A DNA stretch of 64,000 nt from Salegentibacter sp. 24 (GTDB taxonomy: Bacteria > Bacteroidota > Bacteroidia > Flavobacteriales > Flavobacteriaceae). The stretch spans positions 159,273 to 223,272 of the forward strand of contig NZ_SNWE01000004.1 in assembly GCF_004362395.1 (NCBI RefSeq), given 5' to 3'. A program made the position numbers and the translations under genes. The notes beneath the pieces were generated by a model. It made no database searches. It was not told the origin of the DNA and saw nothing but the letters and a program-made list of their open reading frames with translations. This document shows positions 61,093 through 64,000 of the stretch, piece after piece. The stretch's first letter is position 1. Every line of letters begins with the position of its first letter.

Positions 61093-61533
61093 TCGAGTCT
61101 ATTAAAACTTCATTAAATTCAATATGATTTTTATTATTAATTATTAGTTTATCCCCGATTATAAATGTTATGCTGGTAAATAGAGAAGTTTTAAAGACAT
61201 TCTGAGGTGTTTTCACCGAAGTCTGTTTTTAGAGACCAGTTGGTTCCGATGTTCAGAGAGCTAATTCCTTCTCGAAAATCTTCAGGCTCTGCCATCAAAT
61301 TACAAGATTGCATAATACACAAAATTTCTGAAGTTTTAATTGACTAGGAATTTGATTTTGATAAAATGCTATGTTAGTTCAACCTTGAATTATCAAAATA
61401 GATAATTGATTTCATAACCTATGTTGGTTTCAATCCTCTCTTTATTTAGAGATTATTTATTTTTCAGAATACACCGAATTATAAGCCATATTTACATTTG
61501 TATATTAACTTAAAATTTATTAAATATCCATCT
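61093..61533. other. Gene-free spacer between two insertion sequences
   Basis: About 440 bp, A+T-rich. A 34-codon minus-strand frame at 61191-61295 begins MAEPEDFREGISSLN but has no recognisable homologue to me. A small inverted repeat AATTATC/GATAATT is at 61388-61407. The near-repeats CTATGTTAGTTCAA and CTATGTTGGTTTCAA at about 61368 and 61420 are noted but unexplained. Confidence 0.4.
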
Positions 61534-62573
61534 AACCTGAGTTCGACGTAAGAAAAGTAGTTTTTTAGCATGAAAAAAGCAGACATATGGTTGTATTTAA
61601 GTATATGAAAACCAAAATATTAACCTAATTTCTGCTTAGGATTACTATTTATAAAATTACTGAAATTTTCTGTTCTTTCGATGACTTTTGTAAAGTTTTT
61701 GAACCTGCACTAAAACAAAGAACACTTACCAGGGGAGGAAACAAACGAAATCGATCTTTTAGGATGTCTACCAGTGAAATATTAACCATCACTGTGCTGT
61801 TTCACCTGAGTGGTCATCGCAGCTTTAAACACTTCTATTTATATTATGTTCAGGAACATTTACAAAAAGAATTTCCCCAGACAGTTTCATATAACCGCTT
61901 TGTAGAACTGATGCAGGCCAATATGCTTCCACTGACCCTTTATATGAAAACTTGCTGTCTTGGAGAATGTACCGGAATTTCATTCGTAGATTCTACTCCC
62001 ATACGAGTTTGTGAAAATAAGCGGATAAAGAATAATAAAAGTATTTAAAGATATTGCTACCACTGGCAAATCCACGATGGGATGGTTTTATGGATTTAAG
62101 CTACATATAGTGGTAAATGATAAAGGGGAATTACTTGATTTTATTATCTACCAAGTCAATGTTGTGACCGAACACCGATAGAACAAGACAATTTTCTAAA
62201 GAATATTTTTGGTAGCTTATATTCTGATAAAGGGTACCTCTCAAAGGAACTCACTGCGCTACTATTCGATCAGGGACTACATTTGGTGACAGGAATAAGA
62301 AATAATATGAAGAATGTACTGATGACCATGCTAAATAAAATCTTGTTACTAAAGAGGTCAGTTATAGAAACCATCAACGATCAGCTTAAAAATATCTGCC
62401 AGGCTGAACATTCAAGGCATAGAAGCTTTGGGAATTTTATTACCAATCTTGTAGTGAATCTTATTGCTTATTCTGCTATTCTTTCCAGGAAAAAAAACCA
62501 GCGATTAAATTTGAAACACAAACAACCAATCAAATTGCACTGTTTTATTAAATCCTTAGGTTGAACTCAGGTT
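61534..62573 (+). mobile_element. IS982-family element with both ends, about 1040 bp
   Basis: Left end AACCTGAGTTCGACGTAAG (61534-61552) and right end on the minus strand AACCTGAGTTCAACCTAAG (62573-62555) match at 17 of 19 positions, the IS982 'ACCTGAGTTCGA' type. The transposase inside is broken. No convincing target duplication is seen in the flanks. Confidence 0.85.
61629..62564 (+). pseudogene. IS982-family transposase, frameshifted
   Basis: Frame 1 covers the N-terminal two fifths (KITEIFCSFDDFCK, then LTITVLFHLSGHRSFKHFYLYYV and CTGISFVDSTPIRVC) and stops at 62048. One extra A in the run at 62036-62039 shifts it out of VFKDIATTGKSTMGWFYGFK, found in a second frame. A second shift near 62165 moves to the third frame (LKNIFGSLYSDKGYLSKELT to IETINDQLKNICQAEHSRHR). 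The expected initial ATG is also missing. All family motifs remain recognisable, so decay is moderate. Confidence 0.88.
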
Positions 62574-62597
62574 TCTAGTAAGTATGTTGCAAATGAA

Positions 62598-62630
62598 GTC
62601 GTCTAAAAAGTATTTAGATGGCCTTTTTTT
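62598..62630 (+). terminator. Hairpin with T-run at an IS1182 end
   Basis: GTCGTCTAAA (62598-62607) pairs with TTTAGATGGC (62613-62622), including two G:T pairs, and is followed by a T-run. Likely part of the IS1182 terminus region or a terminator between the IS982 copy and the IS1182 copy. Confidence 0.45.
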
Positions 62631-62715
62631 TTGATAATTTTTTTGTGAACAAAAACACTTTTTCTTTTTGTAAATTTTCTTTGTGATAAAAAATGAAAGA
62701 GAGAGATCCCCTGGC

Positions 62716-63915
62716 CTAGGCTATACTGAACTTCTTTAAGTTGTGTGCCATTGCTATTAGGCCTATTCCAGTAGTTACTTTATCCATTCCTCGGAGCATA
62801 AATCGCTTAAAGCCCATATTTTGCTTGTTATTTCCAATGACTGCTTCTACATCCCAGCATCTTCTTTTGCGATGTGTTATTCCCTCCTCACTTAATAATA
62901 GGTTCCTGGCTTTTTTCTTGAGACGAATCAGGTTGTGATTGCGTTCAATGATTCTGTTTCCTTTGGCTTTATGGCAGCTGCCCCGCAAGGGACACCCCTG
63001 GCAGTTGGCGGCCTGGTAACGATGGATCTGTTGCTTAAAACCGGTAGTTGTTTCACTCTCATAACGCTTTACTTTCTTCATCGCCTGACCCATCGGGCAG
63101 TAATACGTATCGGTTTCTTTATTATAGAATAGGTTGTCCGGATGGAATGGGTTTTCCCGATGCTTTTTATCGCGTTGCTCCTTATGGAAGTAGTTATATT
63201 TCACATAAGCAGTGATTTCCTTTTCTTCTAAATCGGTATAATTCTTTTTACTGCCATAGCCGGCAACTGCAGTAAGGCTTTGAGGTGTTTGATCGTAGGA
63301 ATTTATATGTTCTTGCAGATGGTCTTTTAGAGTAGTGGTGTCTGCGGTGGTTTGGGCTAAAGTGTAGTTGGTGATGAACTGGTTATTGGTGGAGGCCTGA
63401 AAGTTATACCCGGGTTTTAACTGCCCATTTTGCATGTAATCATCTTTCATTTGCATAAAAGTGGCATCGGGATCTGTTTTGCTATAGCTGTTACGCTTGC
63501 CCAGAATTGCTTCCTGCTTCTGGTATTTCTTTAGGTTCCCGGGCCAGTTCTTCTTGGCATAGTTGAGCTTTTGTTTTACCTTTTTGTCGATCTCCTTATC
63601 TTTTAATGCCTCATTAATGGTATAAATGGTTTTGGCTACTTCAGCCGGATCGATAGCCTCAAAATCAGGCTCATTTGGAAGTAGTTGTTCCTGGTCATAG
63701 ACCTTCTCTACATAAGACCATAGTTCCCGAAGTTGCTTCCTTATGCGCTCTTTACTATTCTTGATGGATTTACCCCATACAAAAGTAAAACGATTGGCAT
63801 TGGCCTCTATCTTGGTGCCATCCACAAAGAGGTTCTTTAAAGATAATACGCCCTGGTCAGCTAATAAAAGAACCACCTGATTGAAAATATTTTTAAACTT
63901 CCCTTTTAACCCGGA
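62716..63915 (-). pseudogene. IS1182-family transposase, N-terminally truncated
   Basis: About 399 codons of an expected 500 or more. The DDE domain starts with LFVDGTKIEANANRFTF, then an unusually long charged helical insert, YNFQASTNNQFITNYTL, a Cys cluster (CPMGQAM, CQGCPLRGSC) and the C-terminal KRRCWDVEAVIGNNKQNMGF. The final segment GLIAMAHNLKKFSI is typical. The N-terminal DNA-binding domain (normally over 100 residues before KGKFKNIFNQ) is absent, so the gene is not functional as seen here. Confidence 0.82.
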
Positions 63916-64000
63916 CTATTCATGAGTAGTTTAGCAGTAGTAATTTTTTAGAGCCATTTTAGTTTTCTCTTGAATCTGGTTAAGTTTTGACCATTTTTCT
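63916..64000 (-). mobile_element. Possible end of another insertion sequence at the window edge
   Basis: Sequence beyond the point where IS1182 homology stops begins CCGGACTATTCATGAG and is A+T-rich with no IS1182 coding. It resembles terminal repeats of other Bacteroidota insertion sequences, but I cannot name the family. Only 85 bp are visible. Confidence 0.3.

Larger units (their letters stand above)
62595..63915 (-). mobile_element. IS1182-family element, 5' part missing
   Basis: Right end approximated at the GTCGTCTAAAAAG-type sequence near 62595; exact boundary not proven. The transposase coding part runs from 62716 up to about 63912, after which homology stops at an in-frame stop (63916-63918). 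What follows, CCGGACTATTCATGAG, looks like the end of a different insertion sequence. So this copy appears truncated by another element at the window edge. Confidence 0.65.

Noticed and set aside
61040..61200. Open minus-strand frame crossing the ISL3 end and the target duplication
   Set aside because: A+T-rich chance frame with no recognisable domain; the IS boundary interrupts it.
61191..61295. 34-codon minus-strand frame beginning MAEPEDFREG
   Set aside because: Too short, lies between IS elements and shows no recognisable domain.
61368..61440. CTATGTTAGTTCAA and CTATGTTGGTTTCAATCC near-repeats resembling a CRISPR repeat
   Set aside because: Only two imperfect copies, irregular length, no spacer pattern and no cas genes.
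61526..62580. Target duplication of the IS982 copy
   Set aside because: Flanks do not share a convincing 3-9 bp repeat at either possible boundary.
1..64000. tRNA, rRNA or riboswitch genes
   Set aside because: No cloverleaf ends, rRNA segments or known aptamer cores were recognised by eye.

Overview
The window looks like a chromosomal segment of a marine-type Flavobacteriaceae (Bacteroidota), in the broad neighbourhood of Gramella, Zunongwangia or Salegentibacter. That placement is inferred from gene content and not from any search. The supporting signs are gliding and type IX secretion genes (gldJ, porV, PorP/SprF, a type B sorting-domain giant protein), an hpt-adk gene fusion, the E1-alpha/E2 pyruvate dehydrogenase gene pair, low G+C, near absence of Shine-Dalgarno sequences, and promoters with the Bacteroidota -7 element TAnnTTTG.

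Layout. 1-1.65 kb: the end of a heavy-metal RND pump carrying a TolC-like tail, plus its adaptor. 1.7-6.4 kb: a sugar locus, with galK-galT divergent from a sugar porter and a PfkB kinase. 7-13 kb: two orphan proteins, murF, gldJ and porV (no porU between the last two). 13-24.5 kb: cytidine deaminase, PDH E1-alpha and E2, an M28-peptidase/SDR/SprT/manC/DUF389 run, an Mla-type lipid ABC transporter pair and a PafA-type phosphatase. 24.4-30 kb: a KAS III/methyltransferase/glycosyltransferase operon and gcvP. 30-38.7 kb: a UbiA-like membrane protein, an ECF sigma factor with a Cys-rich partner, an M3 peptidase, purE-purK, hpt-adk, obgE and a DUF4136 lipoprotein. 38.8-46.6 kb: a secretion/adhesion operon coding for a 1716-residue type IX cargo, a PorP/SprF porin and an OmpA-type anchor. 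46.8-57.7 kb: a TPR protein, mpl, radC, a deacetylase-like protein, a HAD hydrolase, a three-gene envelope cluster, rarA, a rhomboid protease and rlmB.

From 57.7 kb the window becomes an insertion-sequence island. It holds a gene-poor A+T-rich gap, a secreted HEIGH-type (M57-like) metallopeptidase lipoprotein, a complete ISL3-family (ISAon1-type) element with a perfect 8-bp target duplication, a frameshifted IS982 copy with both terminal repeats, and an IS1182 copy whose 5' part is missing at the window edge. The ISL3 element sits 67 bp upstream of the peptidase. Its outward end appears to place a TTG element 21 bp from the peptidase's own -7 box, which could make a hybrid promoter.

Most of the window is ordinary core genome. 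The items most worth a second look are the ISL3/peptidase junction, the giant adhesin operon, the missing porU, the KAS III/methyltransferase/glycosyltransferase operon, the sigma factor with its Cys-rich partner, the three-gene envelope cluster, and a minus-strand terminator-like hairpin at 6.54 kb with no gene to terminate.
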